DNA of 64,000 nt from Tragulus kanchil (Eukaryota; Chordata; Mammalia; Artiodactyla; Tragulidae), in NCBI GenBank assembly GCA_022376925.1, contig JAIOJX010000004.1, positions 123,343,123-123,407,122 on the forward strand. The letters run 5' to 3'. Position numbers and translations under genes: made by a program. How positions within the stretch are numbered: the stretch's first letter is position 1; each line of letters begins with the position of its first letter. Below are positions 11,652-23,174 of this stretch, piece by piece. The notes under the pieces were generated by a model, which searched no databases, had not been told where the DNA came from, and worked only from the letters and a program-made list of their open reading frames with translations.

Positions 11652-11840
11652 TCAGTGCATGCAAGTGTGCTCAGTTGCTTCAGTCTTGTCTGACTCTTGG
11701 CAACTCTATGGATCATAACCCTCCAGGCACCTCTGTCCATGGGATTCCCCAGGCAAGAATACAGGAGTGGGTTGCCATTCTCTCCTCCAAGGGATCTTCC
11801 CAATCCAGGGATTGAATGTCTCCTGCAATGCATGCAGCTT
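11652..11840 (-). mobile_element. Bov-tA SINE (left D6 copy)
   Basis: Reverse Bov-tA from 'cagtgcatgcaagtgtgctc' to 'gtctcctgcaatgcatgcag'. The tRNA head is eroded at its outer end. Confidence 0.88.
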
Positions 11841-12743
11841 ATTTATCCACATATTCCCAATCCACTAGGTTGAAACCTGCCTTTCTATTTGGTTTTTCTT
11901 CCAACTGAAACCTCCATTTTTTAAAGAAAAGTACTCTGGTCTCCCCTGGCTGGCTAGCTCACGACTGAAGCATACAGGATTTTCAGACTATTCTCTGTTT
12001 TCTCAACCTGTAAAACTGCTTTAGAGCAGTCAAACCAAATTCCTGTATTGAGCTACTTTATTTTCAAAGCTCTGCAGAAATCATCTCCACTCCATGCCCA
12101 GGATCATGCTTTTTGTATTTAATTATTTTCACCAGTTCTGATAAATCATCTCATCTCCTGGCTGTTCTTTTTTGTGCACGAGGAGGTTGCTTTTCTAGGG
12201 TGGGAAACAAAGTCCAGGGAGTAGACCGTTATTTTCCAGATGTCTGTTTTCAAAAGCCCTTCAAAGAGAATCAGGCTTTTTGGCTTTGTCTTCTCTTTAA
12301 TGGGGTTCGATGGCTCCTATTACTTTGAAAATATAAAATACCCTGTATCTCACTGCTTTGATAATTTTCTCCTTTTCTGCATATTATCCTCAGTTTCTTT
12401 TCCCTTCAAATTTTTTATCATTATATTTTCAAATCTGGAACTGGCTAGTGCGGGCATTTTCCTGCCCTTGCTTGCAATTTCCCCAGGCAACAGCAGATAA
12501 CTGGGATAGTGAATATAATGGAAGCATTTAAGTGTCATTGTTGCTCTTTGTAATATTGTCCCTGGTAAATTTCTGTGGCCTCTTAGATGACTTTGAATAA
12601 CACCATGGTGTAGGGAAAATGGGGACAAAATAAATTGTAAGGTTTCAGGTTCAAAGGTCATATCTCCTTTCTGTTCAACCCTTGGCACCCTGACCATTCA
12701 CTCCCTGGATCATTTAAGATCGTTTCATGCTTTTAAGAGGGGC

Positions 12744-12932
12744 TCAGTGCATGCAAGTGTGCTCAGTTGCTTCAGTCTTGTCTGACTCTTGGCAACTCTA
12801 TGGATCATAACCCTCCAGGCACCTCTGTCCATGGGATTCCCCAGGCAAGAATACAGGAGTGGGTTGCCATTCTCTCCTCCAAGGGATCTTCCCAATCCAG
12901 GGATTGAATGTCTCCTGCAATGCATGCAGCTT
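12744..12932 (-). mobile_element. Bov-tA SINE (right D6 copy)
   Basis: Copy of 11652-11840 shifted by 1092. Confidence 0.87.
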
Positions 12933-13754
12933 ATTTATCCACATATTCCCAATCCACTAGGTTGAAACCTGCCTTTCTATTTGGTTTTTCTTCCAACTGA
13001 AACCTCCATTTTTTAAAGAAAAGTACTCTGGTCTCCCCTGGCTGGCTAGCTCACGACTGAAGCATACAGGATTTTCAGACTATTCTCTGTTTTCTCAACC
13101 TGTAAAACTGCTTTAGAGCAGTCAAACCAAATTCCTGTATTGAGCTACTTTATTTTCAAAGCTCTGCAGAAATCATCTCCACTCCATGCCCAGGATCATG
13201 CTTTTTGTATTTAATTATTTTCACCAGTTCTGATAAATCATCTCATCTCCTGGCTGTTCTTTTTTGTGCACGAGGAGGTTGCTTTTCTAGGGTGGGAAAC
13301 AAAGTCCAGGGAGTAGACCGTTATTTTCCAGATGTCTGTTTTCAAAAGCCCTTCAAAGAGAATCAGGCTTTTTGGCTTTGTCTTCTCTTTAATGGGGTTC
13401 GATGGCTCCTATTACTTTGAAAATATAAAATACCCTGTATCTCACTGCTTTGATAATTTTCTCCTTTTCTGCATATTATCCTCAGTTTCTTTTCCCCAAA
13501 TTCATTAAAGTATTTTTTTTGTTTTTAAATTAATCATTATCGCCATTTTACAAATATTCTTTATTTCATTGATAATAATCCAAATTAGTGTCTCTTTAAA
13601 AAAATACTCTCAAAGGATCTCAGATCTTTAGTTTGGCCTATTTATAAACTTTCCCTCTGTGCTAATGAAATGTTAATGACTTCCTACACCACATAGTTAC
13701 AGAGCTGGATCAAAAAGGAAACAAACTTACATGTTCAGTGGAAATTTCTATGCA

Positions 13755-13905
13755 CGCTTACAAAGCAGGTAGCATTACCCTTGTTTACAGATCAGCAGTT
13801 TAAGGCTCAGAGGTTAAGTGATTTGTCCAAAATCCCACAGCTAGGAAGTAGCAGGATCAGAGTTCCGGCCATGACTGCCGGACTCAGCGTCTAACTGCTT
13901 GGGCA
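13755..13905 (-). mobile_element. MIR SINE
   Basis: Reverse MIR: 'cccttgtttacagatcagc', 'aggctcagaggttaagtgat', 'cccacagctaggaagtagca' in the expected order. This is one of the better preserved MIRs here and is single-copy. Confidence 0.8.
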
Positions 13906-14146
13906 AACTTCTCAAAGACTGCTCCTTTCAGATTCACTTCTCAAATACTTTTCTTATTTGAGGGAATTTTTAGGAAAATCACTTTTGCTTTTTGAACCTC
14001 TCAGAAAAAGACTATCATTACTGCTTCCAAGAACAAGAAATATTGGTTAGGTTTAAGATACAGGATCTTAAGTGTTAAAGGCATTCCAGGTTATTGTAAG
14101 TTTGTTGAAGATGTTACAAAATAAGCAAAGTCTGAAACAACCCAGA

Positions 14147-14350
14147 TCATATAGCTCAGCGGTAAAGAATCCACCTACAGTGCAGCAGCCCTGGGTTCAA
14201 TTCCTGCATCAAGAAGATCCTCTGAAGAAGGGCATGGCAACCCACTTTGGTATTTTCACTTGGAGAATTCCAAGAACAGAGGAGCCTGGCAGGCTGCAGT
14301 CCATGGTGTCACAGACACACAACTGAGATGACTCAGTATGCACGCATGCT
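14147..14350 (+). mobile_element. Bov-tA SINE
   Basis: Forward Bov-tA from 'agctcagcggtaaagaatcc' to 'cacacaactgagatgactca', with B-box-like 'gggttcaattc'. The first bases of the head are diverged. Confidence 0.88.
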
Positions 14351-14394
14351 AGTCAGGTATAGAAAGTATGTCTGTTCATTTCTGTATTTTTATT

Positions 14395-14625
14395 TCTCCA
14401 CAATAATAATATTATTATTATATTTTAATATAGCATATAGAATATATAGTATAGGATACATAAAATATATAGTATATACTATTTATACACTATAATAGCA
14501 TACATTATACCATATATACACTATAATATAGTATAGATTATGTATTCTGTGTATTCTGTACTATATATTAGTATATATTACTAAATATATACCATAATAG
14601 TATATACTATATATACACTGTGTTA
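14395..14625. repeat. AT-rich low-complexity block with repeated palindrome
   Basis: About 230 bp almost wholly of A and T in TATA-like words. The perfect palindrome 'atagtatatactat' occurs near 14470 and again near 14597. It can form cruciforms and is prone to slippage. No coding or regulatory role can be argued from sequence. Confidence 0.85.
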
Positions 14626-14728
14626 TTGTTTAGTTTCCAAGTCATGTTTGACTCTTTTGGGGAAGAAAAGCCATAGTCAGGGAGATAAAACTTATGCAAA
14701 ATCTTCGAAGCAAAAAATTCTAAAAGAT

Positions 14729-14990
14729 GGTCTTCCCTGGTGGTCCAGTGGGTAAAGAGCCTGCCTTGCAGTGCAAGGGGCACCAGTTTGACCCCTGGCC
14801 TGGGAAGATCCCATGTGCTGCAGAGCGGCTGGACCAGCGTGTCCAATTACGAGCCAGCGCTGTGGAGTGCATGCACCCAGAGCCGGTGCTCTGCAGCAAG
14901 AGAGGCCACTGTGGTGGGAGGCCCACACAGGTCAAAGAATAAAGATGGATGAGAAATAAACTTAAGAAATCAATGAAAAGAGGCCAAAAA
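14729..14990 (+). mobile_element. CHR-like SINE, short form
   Basis: Head 'ggtcttccctggtggtccag', B box changed to 'agtttgacccc', body with 'gtgctgcagagcggctgg' and 'ggaggcccacacaggtcaa', then an A-rich end. It lacks the C-rich stretch of the 9.7-kb element, and several CpGs have decayed to TG/CA. Confidence 0.87.
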
Positions 14991-15243
14991 TTTTTTAAAA
15001 GTGCTAAAAAATTTCTAAAAGCTATATTCAAGGAAATATAACTTTGGGCACTTGATATGCCTTTTGCCAGGAGGGATGAGGGCAAAACAAGTTCGAGTGA
15101 TTTTTCTAAGCTAGCTTCCTATGATTTTATCTCTGCTTCCTTCCAGTTGGTGAGCTTCTCTGCTCTTCATTATAAATAATTGCATGTGAGACTCCTAGGA
15201 ACCCATAAAAATTAGATTTTCCCTTCATTTTTTACTTTGGCCC

Positions 15244-17555
15244 TTGATTTTATTACACTATTAATACTATACTACAAAGTGTTTAGTGGCAGTTGGCTAA
15301 TTAGTCTTATTCATATTGAAAAAGAGCTATAATCTCATCTTAAACTGTGCACATTTCAGCTCAGTGTTTTCTACTCAGATGGTTCTCAACCATAATGTTA
15401 TAATTACACCATTTTCTCAGCAGCATCACCCACATACTATAATTACAGTCAAAGCTAAGGCTATGTTTATAGTGTACTAAAGAGGATGGAATTGTTTCAT
15501 TTTAAGTGATTCATTTACCTCCTCTGTTGGTAACAGAAATGTGTGGTGATGGAAGAGTCATGGTTTAATATGCTTCTCTGAACAATTTCAGATAATAAGA
15601 AGCCAAAAAAGAAAATAAAGCCCTCAAACCCCATATGAGAAAGTATGGGAAGCATGATTTCCAGTCTGCTTGCCACAATGACTCCTCATTTGAAAATCTT
15701 GGATGAGCAAGGGAATAACATGCTGGCAGCCACTGTAGAGTCTTGGGATGCCCTCAGCTGATCTGCTTTGTGGTAGGACATCCCCATGCACCTCAAGTCA
15801 GTTTGAAAGACTGATGTTGTGGTTATGAGCCTATAAGATGATGACTCATCTAAGCTGGTGAACCTGGAACCATTCATTCCTTTTGGATGAATGAATGAAT
15901 GGATACTTCATTCATATACACTATAGGCTAGTTTTAGATGCCAAGTGCACAGCAAGGGACCAGAGAGAAATCTGTGTTCTCTTGGAACTCAAGTCTAATG
16001 TATTTTAGATCTGTCTATTGCTAATTTGCAATAAATAAATAAAAAGCTTTTACTTTCTTATACGTATAGGTATGTGTCTCATGGTTCTATTCTAGGAATT
16101 ATTTCTCAGGTGTATGGGGGGGTCCTTTTCTTATAGAACAAGCTAAATTATGAACCAATATTCACAGCTTTTAGGCCAACAAGCAGATGCCTGTGGTACA
16201 AATGATTCCTGTCCTTGGTTCTGAGACATCCAACAGCTGAGCCCAAGCCTCTTAGAAATCAGCAACACTAAGGGAACTGAACAGTTTTGGTACAATTTTT
16301 ATTGATTCCTGATCCATTAGGCCCAGTGCTCTCAGCCTCTAAGCCCCTGACATAGGAGAGCAGGGAAGGAGGAGGGGGGATTGATTTTATTACACTATTA
16401 ATACTATACTACAAAGTGTTTAGTGGCAGTTGGCTAATTAGTCTTATTCATATTGAAAAAGAGCTATAATCTCATCTTAAACTGTGCACATTTCAGCTCA
16501 GTGTTTTCTACTCAGATGGTTCTCAACCATAATGTTATAATTACACCATTTTCTCAGCAGCATCACCCACATACTATAATTACAGTCAAAGCTAAGGCTA
16601 TGTTTATAGTGTACTAAAGAGGATGGAATTGTTTCATTTTAAGTGATTCATTTACCTCCTCTGTTGGTAACAGAAATGTGTGGTGATGGAAGAGTCATGG
16701 TTTAATATGCTTCTCTGAACAATTTCAGATAATAAGAAGCCAAAAAAGAAAATAAAGCCCTCAAACCCCATATGAGAAAGTATGGGAAGCATGATTTCCA
16801 GTCTGCTTGCCACAATGACTCCTCATTTGAAAATCTTGGATGAGCAAGGGAATAACATGCTGGCAGCCACTGTAGAGTCTTGGGATGCCCTCAGCTGATC
16901 TGCTTTGTGGTAGGACATCCCCATGCACCTCAAGTCAGTTTGAAAGACTGATGTTGTGGTTATGAGCCTATAAGATGATGACTCATCTAAGCTGGTGAAC
17001 CTGGAACCATTCATTCCTTTTGGATGAATGAATGAATGGATACTTCATTCATATACACTATAGGCTAGTTTTAGATGCCAAGTGCACAGCAAGGGACCAG
17101 AGAGAAATCTGTGTTCTCTTGGAACTCAAGTCTAATGTATTTTAGATCTGTCTATTGCTAATTTGCAATAAATAAATAAAAAGCTTTTACTTTCTTATAC
17201 GTATAGGTATGTGTCTCATGGTTCTATTCTAGGAATTATTTCTCAGGTGTATGGGGGGGTCCTTTTCTTATAGAACAAGCTAAATTATGAACCAATATTC
17301 ACAGCTTTTAGGCCAACAAGCAGATGCCTGTGGTACAAATGATTCCTGTCCTTGGTTCTGAGACATCCAACAGCTGAGCCCAAGCCTCTTAGAAATCAGC
17401 AACACTAAGGGAACTGAACAGTTTTTGGAATGAAGTTCCATTATTTCCGGTTTCCATTTAGATCTCCTCCTGTTTATATGGGCTTCAATGACTAGGCTCT
17501 CTGCAGTGCTCTCAGCCTCTAAGCCCCTGACATAGGAGAGCAGGGAAGGAGGAGA
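15244..17555. repeat. Tandem duplication D7 with corrupted left-copy end
   Basis: The left copy is 15244-16380 and the right copy 16381-17555 (period 1137). The match is essentially perfect to 16290. The left copy then has about 33 bases (16291-16323) where the right copy has about 75 (17429-17503), after which homology resumes at 'cagtgctctcagcctctaag'. A scrambled, shortened patch close to the junction is a strong sign of a low-quality contig end. Confidence 0.95.
15883..15903. repeat. Short (TGAA)n microsatellite
   Basis: About four 'tgaa' units followed by 'tggatac'. Repeated at 17020-17040 in the right D7 copy. Confidence 0.8.
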
Positions 17556-18309
17556 GAGGAGGCGGGTGGAATGGCATGAGCAGGGACAGTTGGGGTCATA
17601 TTTTAAGTTTTTCCTGTGGGCTTTCAAATGTCAAACCTGAAAATCTGACCTTCAAGAACAAATATCTGGAAAGCAGAAATGAGAAAAAGCTTATATTTAG
17701 AAAATCGCAACTAACTGGTTCTGTCTTCTGTCTTCTCTTTTTAGTTTGTGATTTAATCAAAAAGTCTATTGGTTATCCTTTTTCCTTTTCTTCTTTTAGG
17801 AGTGGCAAAAGGCTAATGCAAGGGGGTAGAATGTAAATACTCCATGGCCACACCATCTTCAAATCACTTTAGGGACACAGCCATGTTCACTATAATGTGG
17901 CTTCAGTTCTAGGAAGTTGCTTTAAGATTAAACCTCTAGGATAGCTGGTGTGCAAGCAAATTCATCATGGGAGATAACAGTAGTAATGAAACCTTCAGCC
18001 CACATTGAGCTCAGATACAACCTAGAGCTGCAATTTTAAATTCTAGGCAAGTCACCTTTCTGGCCACTTGAAAATATAGTATTGTCTTTCACCATGAACC
18101 ATGTAGGACCACACACTTCAACACAATTCATGGCTAGCTTGCTAGAACTCAGTATTTTCTGGTTTTCCCATAGTAATTTTCTAAACTAATGTGTTCATAT
18201 AAAGCCTTCTATCTCCTACTTTTCATAGATAGAATTCTGGTCACCAGTAAAGCTAATTCATGGTTTCCACTAGGGATGTGACCTGTCTCTACTTGGAGGT
18301 GGGGAGTGA

Positions 18310-19060
18310 TATCTATTCATGAAGGATTATTCTATTTTTATTACGGAATTTGCAAATGCACACAAAAATAGAGAGCATGGTTTCATATGGTCCTCTCCCA
18401 TCTTCAACAATTATCAGCATTTGATGTATCCTGTTTTTAATCAACTGCTTTCACCCATAACTACCTACATGTGTGTGCATGCATGCTCAGTCACTTCACT
18501 TGTGTCCAACTCTTTGTGACCCTGTGGGCTGTAGCCTGCCAGGCTTCCCTGTCCATGGGATTCTCCAGGCAAGAATACTGGAGTGGGTTGTCATTTCCTC
18601 CTCGAGGGGATGTTCTGGACCCAGGGATCGAACCCGAGTTTCCTGTGTCTCCTGGTTAGCAGGTAGATTCTTTATCGTTGAACCACTGGGGAAGCCCAAC
18701 TACCTACATATGTATCTTTAAAAGTCAAGGACTCTCTCATTAAAAAATATCTAATATTGCACCTAACAGATAAATAATGATCCCTCAATATCATCTAACA
18801 CACAGTCAATGCTCAAATTTCCAAAAACTATTTTTTGGTTATTCGTTTGAATCAAGATGCAAACTAGGTCCATGCAATGTCTCAAGAGTGTCCAAATTCA
18901 AATACTTCTCACTTCTTTTTTAAAATCAGATCATTGTTTTGGTTGAAAATAATTTTCTTTAGGGTTTATGCATTCATATTGAGTTATTTAAGATATCCCC
19001 CTTGTCCTGCTATTTTCTATAAACCGACAGGAAGATCCAGAGGCTTTTTAATTTGATTTC
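18310..19060 (-). mobile_element. Old L1 (L1M/HAL1-type) 3' region, antisense, split by a Bov-tA
   Basis: Blocks such as 'cctaacagataaataatgat', 'caatatcatctaacacacag' and 'tcaaatttccaaaaactatt' occur in the order of an ancient mammalian L1M-type 3' end read in reverse. The element is interrupted at 18471-18697. Assignment rests on recalled consensus, and the subfamily is uncertain. Confidence 0.5.
18471..18697 (-). mobile_element. Bov-tA SINE with target-site duplication
   Basis: Complete reverse Bov-tA with B box (reverse 'gggatcgaacc') and head 'cactggggaagccc'. The 12-bp duplication 'aactacctacat' flanks it at 18459-18470 and 18698-18709, proving retroposition into the L1M remnant. Confidence 0.95.
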
Positions 19061-19246
19061 ATTTATTTCTCATGAAGAGAATCCATCATAGGTAGCTGTG
19101 AACTCCTGTATCAGGCAGGGACATATAATATTATATGAAGACAAGAATTATTTATGTTTGAAATGTTGTCAGCCTGATTCACCTAGCATAGAGCATATCT
19201 ACATATTTTTATCATTTACTGATGATCTTGCCTAAATCATATGCTA

Positions 19247-19379
19247 TTGGTGGTGGTGTTTTACTCACTAAGCTGTGTCTGACTCTTGTGACTCTACGGA
19301 CTGTAGCCCACCAGGTTCCTCTGTCCGTGAGATTTCCCAGGCAAGAATACTGGAGTGGGTTGCCATGCCCTTCTCCAAA
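19247..19379 (-). mobile_element. Bov-tA SINE, partial (left D8 copy)
   Basis: Reverse Bov-A body from 'tactcactaagctgtgtctg' to 'ttgccatgcccttctccaa'. The tRNA-head half is absent in both copies, so the truncation is real and not a junction effect. Confidence 0.88.
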
Positions 19380-20410
19380 TTATTATGTCATTAGGCTTTA
19401 TAAACTGGTGACTTCTCTAATCCTGACATTTCATCGGCATTTATTAGCTAAGTATGTCTAAATAAAGAACAATAACAACCAAAAGAAAGCAACTTTCCTT
19501 TACCCTGAGATTCAATTCATACAAAAATTCAAGGTAAGTGCTTATTTCTCTGATGTATCAGTATTTACAATAATGAGTAGATGCCCTAGTAACCTCCAAT
19601 GGTGATCATTGTATTTTAAAGTATTGTTAAGAACTACTGACGATTCATGTTTTGAGGCCATTTTTAAGGAACTGTAATTACAGGAATAGACAGGATGAAG
19701 CCATTTCAACTTTTTCAGTTATTTTGAGCTCTTTTCAGAAAAAACAAAAACAAAACCAAAAAACAACCCTCACTGTGTAATCTTGGCTACCCTTCCTAAG
19801 GGCTGGAAGCAAGACTTGATATTAAATGACATGTAAAAATTCATGTACATATAAAAATTGTCTACGGAAGCCCCTGTGGGTATTTGATGAGGGATTCACG
19901 CATACTCAAAGAGGGGTCAGTACAACGTCCACCATCTACATGTTTGATTGCTAGATCCACACCACAGCACTGAGCACAAGCTGCAGATGTGCCAGTCACT
20001 AGCAACTGTGCTCCTTGTTCCTGCTTCAAGGGATTACCTATTGCTACCCCATGGCCACTAGTTTCAAAGGAGTTGTCTGGTCAACTATTTTTCAGGAAGT
20101 GCTGTGGTTCTTTTATTTCTCTTGGATATTCACAATGTGCCCAACACAGATTAGACTTGGAATGATTCTGTAATGAAGAAGTCTATTTAACTCTGCATGT
20201 TCCAGCATTTCCCAAGCACTGAAGACGTGGTAGGCTAAACAGTCAAGGTCAGAGTTCTTTGCAGGGCTGTGTGCAGAACATTTGTGGAAGAAATTAAAAA
20301 CCTTATGTACAGCTACTTTATAAAAACAATAGAACAAGTCTTACTGTATAGCACTGGAAATGTTGTCAGCCTGATTCTATAGAGCATATCTAATTTTTCT
20401 TTATGTTTTA

Positions 20411-20541
20411 ATTGGTGGGGGTTTTACTCACTAAGCTGTGTCTGACTCTTGTGACTCTACGGACTGTAGCCCACCAGGTTCCTCTGTCCGTGAGATTTCC
20501 CAGGCAAGAATACTGGAGTGGGTTGCCATGCCCTTCTCCAA
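20411..20541 (-). mobile_element. Bov-tA SINE, partial (right D8 copy)
   Basis: Copy of 19247-19379. Its start is altered by the corrupted beginning of the right D8 copy. Confidence 0.86.
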
Positions 20542-21477
20542 ATTATTATGTCATTAGGCTTTATAAACTGGTGACTTCTCTAATCCTGACATTTCATCGG
20601 CATTTATTAGCTAAGTATGTCTAAATAAAGAACAATAACAACCAAAAGAAAGCAACTTTCCTTTACCCTGAGATTCAATTCATACAAAAATTCAAGGTAA
20701 GTGCTTATTTCTCTGATGTATCAGTATTTACAATAATGAGTAGATGCCCTAGTAACCTCCAATGGTGATCATTGTATTTTAAAGTATTGTTAAGAACTAC
20801 TGACGATTCATGTTTTGAGGCCATTTTTAAGGAACTGTAATTACAGGAATAGACAGGATGAAGCCATTTCAACTTTTTTCAGTTATTTTGAGCTCTTTTC
20901 AGAAAAAACAAAAACAAAACCAAAAAACAACCCTCACTGTGTAATCTTGGCTACCCTTCCTAAGGGCTGGAAGCAAGACTTGATATTAAATGACATGTAA
21001 AAATTCATGTACATATAAAAATTGTCTACGGAAGCCCCTGTGGGTATTTGATGAGGGATTCACGCATACTCAAAGAGGGGTCAGTACAACGTCCACCATC
21101 TACATGTTTGATTGCTAGATCCACACCACAGCACTGAGCACAAGCTGCAGATGTGCCAGTCACTAGCAACTGTGCTCCTTGTTCCTGCTTCAAGGGATTA
21201 CCTATTGCTACCCCATGGCCACTAGTTTCAAAGGAGTTGTCTGGTCAACTATTTTTCAGGAAGTGCTGTGGTTCTTTTATTTCTCTTGGATATTCACAAT
21301 GTGCCCAACACAGATTAGACTTGGAATGATTCTGTAATGAAGAAGTCTATTTAACTCTGCATGTTCCAGCATTTCCCAAGCACTGAAGACGTGGTAGGCT
21401 AAACAGTCAAGGTCAGAGTTCTTTGCAGGGCTGTGTGCAGAACATTTGTGGAAGAAATTAAAAAAAAAAACCTTATG

Positions 21478-21612
21478 TACAGCTACTTTATATAAAATAA
21501 ACAGATAAGCAACAATGTCTTACTGTATAGCACATGGAACTGTATGGAAAAGAATCTGAAGAAGAATCTATCTCTGAATCACTTTGATGTACACCAGAAA
21601 TTAACACAATAT
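21478..21612 (+). mobile_element. L1 3'-end fragment
   Basis: Contains 'cttactgtatagcacatgga', 'gaatcactttgatgtacacc' and 'agaaattaacacaat', the last part of the artiodactyl L1 3' end. Very short, 5'-truncated. Confidence 0.75.
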
Positions 21613-21619
21613 TCCTAAT

Positions 21620-22025
21620 GTCTCTGGTAACTCTGAATGTACCCTTAGTTGCAAAATAGGTCTTTGCAGCTGTAATTAAGGTAAGGATTTCAAAATGAGG
21701 TTATCTTGGGTTAGGGCTCCAAATGGAATGATGGGTGTCCTTGTAAGAGAAAGAGAAGATGAGACATAGAGATACAGGGAGAAGACCATGTGAAGATGGA
21801 GATAGGGACTGAAGGGTTAAATCTGCAAACCTAGAAACACCAACAATCGCTAGCAGTTTCCAGAAGCTAGGAGGGAAGCAGGAACAAATTCCCTCTGAGA
21901 GAGTCTAGAAGAATGTCACATAGATTTTGACTAACTGTGATAGAGTAAATTTTTCTTGTTTTAAGATACTTGGATTAGGTACTTTGTGACACTCCAGTCT
22001 TAGGAAATGAATACAATCTGCCCGA
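21620..22025 (+). mobile_element. Ancient mammalian interspersed repeat, family not named
   Basis: The order 'aaataggtctttgcagctgt', 'atgatgggtgtccttgtaag', 'agaagaccatgtgaagatgg', 'ttcttgttttaagatacttg' is that of a common old mammalian repeat whose name I cannot give with certainty. Single copy here. Confidence 0.45.
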
Positions 22026-22920
22026 ATCAATGGAGATTGATTCAGTAGATCTGAGGGAGATGGTAGTCATATTTACTGAAAATGTCCACAGCTGATTCTG
22101 AAGGACATATACACCGAGAACCACCAGTTCAGGACCTTGAAGGGTTGGCTTGCTTATACTGACATCCTATGGGGCTTAGGCTTTTGCTGTGACTCCAATG
22201 GACCAATAAAGCCTCTTGCCCTTTACCTCTCAGTCTGTTTCACAGAGAAAGTAGTCTCAAAGAAAATGCTTTTGGGCTATCCTTTAAGTAGTACACCAGA
22301 AGTAGTTTTTATAGGTGGTAACGATGGTCAAGCCTGTGTGAATAGAAGCAGAACTATCCTGTGGGTTCAGAGTTGGGAGAGGAAGATGAGCACTTGATGT
22401 GGATCTCAGCTGAAGGGAGTCTCATTCTGCAGCCTGAACAAGGCTGAGCTTCCTTTCTTTTGGTAGCTTGAGAAATCTTGGTCTCCTGTGACTTCAGATC
22501 CTTCTAATTCACTTATAATCCTTCTGGACTCAGTTTCCTTGCTTTTCTCAGCTGCCCTTTAGAAGGCTGCTTCTTTCATCCCCAGTTTCTATTCACCCCA
22601 AAACATCTTTCTTTTCCCAACTGTTCTCATTTCAGTGCTTTGCTTCCCTGGCTCTAGGATCTGGTCTTCCCTCTAAGTCTTCGATTTCTTCAAAAGAGTA
22701 GGGGATGTGTCTCCAGTCCTATCCAAAGCTGATGACTAATAAATAAAGCACCTTCTTTTAAAAATATCTCCACAAGGAGAGGTTTACCAGGCAGGAAAGA
22801 GCTGATCTATGCTCTTCTGGTTTTCTGGTTTGACGACTTCTCACACAGAAGCTGACTAGACCCAAAGAGGTTATTTACTCATGGCTTAACCAAGATTATC
22901 CAGTCAAAAACTAAATTTGG

Positions 22921-23174
22921 GGGGCTTCCCTTGGTGATCTAGTGGGTAAAGAGTCCACCTTGCAGGGCAAGGTGCACCAGTTTGATCCCTGGCCCAGGAA
23001 GATCTCACCTTGGACCAGTGCGTCCAATTACAAGCCAGTGCTCTGGAGTGCATGTGCCCAGAGCTGGTGCTCTACCACCAGAGAGGCCACTGCAATGGGA
23101 GGCCCACACAGGCCAAAGAATAAAGATGGATGAAAAATAAAAAAACAAACAAACAAAAAAACAAACAAAAAATG
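22921..23174 (+). mobile_element. CHR-like SINE with perfect 15-bp TSD (left D9 copy)
   Basis: Head 'gggcttcccttggtgatcta', B-box-like 'agtttgatccc', a body lacking the 'gtgccgcggagcggc' block, and an (AAAC)n-rich tail. The target duplication 'aaaaactaaatttgg' lies at 22906-22920 and 23175-23189. The internal deletion marks a variant of the family. Confidence 0.93.

Larger units (their letters stand above)
9493..11686. repeat. Tandem duplication D5, perfect head-to-tail
   Basis: The left copy 9493-10589 and right copy 10590-11686 abut with no spacer (period 1097) and show no difference that I can see. The junction falls inside a Bov-tA whose left copy is cut after 'gcttcagtct'. The last part of the right copy (11341-11686) is also the start of D6, so that segment exists three times. 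Confidence 0.96.
11341..13496. repeat. Tandem duplication D6, overlapping D5
   Basis: The left copy is 11341-12432 and the right copy 12433-13496 (period 1092). The last 28 bases of the left copy (12405-12432) look like a deletion-compressed version of the true continuation at 13497-13560: 'caaatt', 'atcattat' and 'attttcaaat' are kept in order with the bases between them lost. Confidence 0.95.
19160..21540. repeat. Tandem duplication D8, both junction ends corrupted
   Basis: The left copy is 19160-20355 and the right copy 20356-21540 (core period 1163). The left copy's end (20318-20355) is a deletion-bearing version of 21483-21534. The right copy's start (20356-20421) is a shortened version of 19160-19258. 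Two degraded ends abutting at one point is what two unmerged contig ends would look like. Confidence 0.95.

Noticed and set aside
15145..15160. Strong acceptor 'tctctgcttccttccag' on the plus strand
   Set aside because: A donor-like 'gtgag' follows after three bases and the frame closes quickly; no exon can be defined.
17280..17627. 115-codon minus-strand frame with a very strong acceptor near 17530
   Set aside because: There is no donor and no clear polyadenylation signal, the pyrimidine tract is part of a simple CT-rich stretch, and no family is recognised.
19533..19540. Consensus donor 'aaggtaagtg' after a purine-rich stretch
   Set aside because: All three frames of the upstream interval back to the nearest acceptor contain stops, so no coding exon fits.
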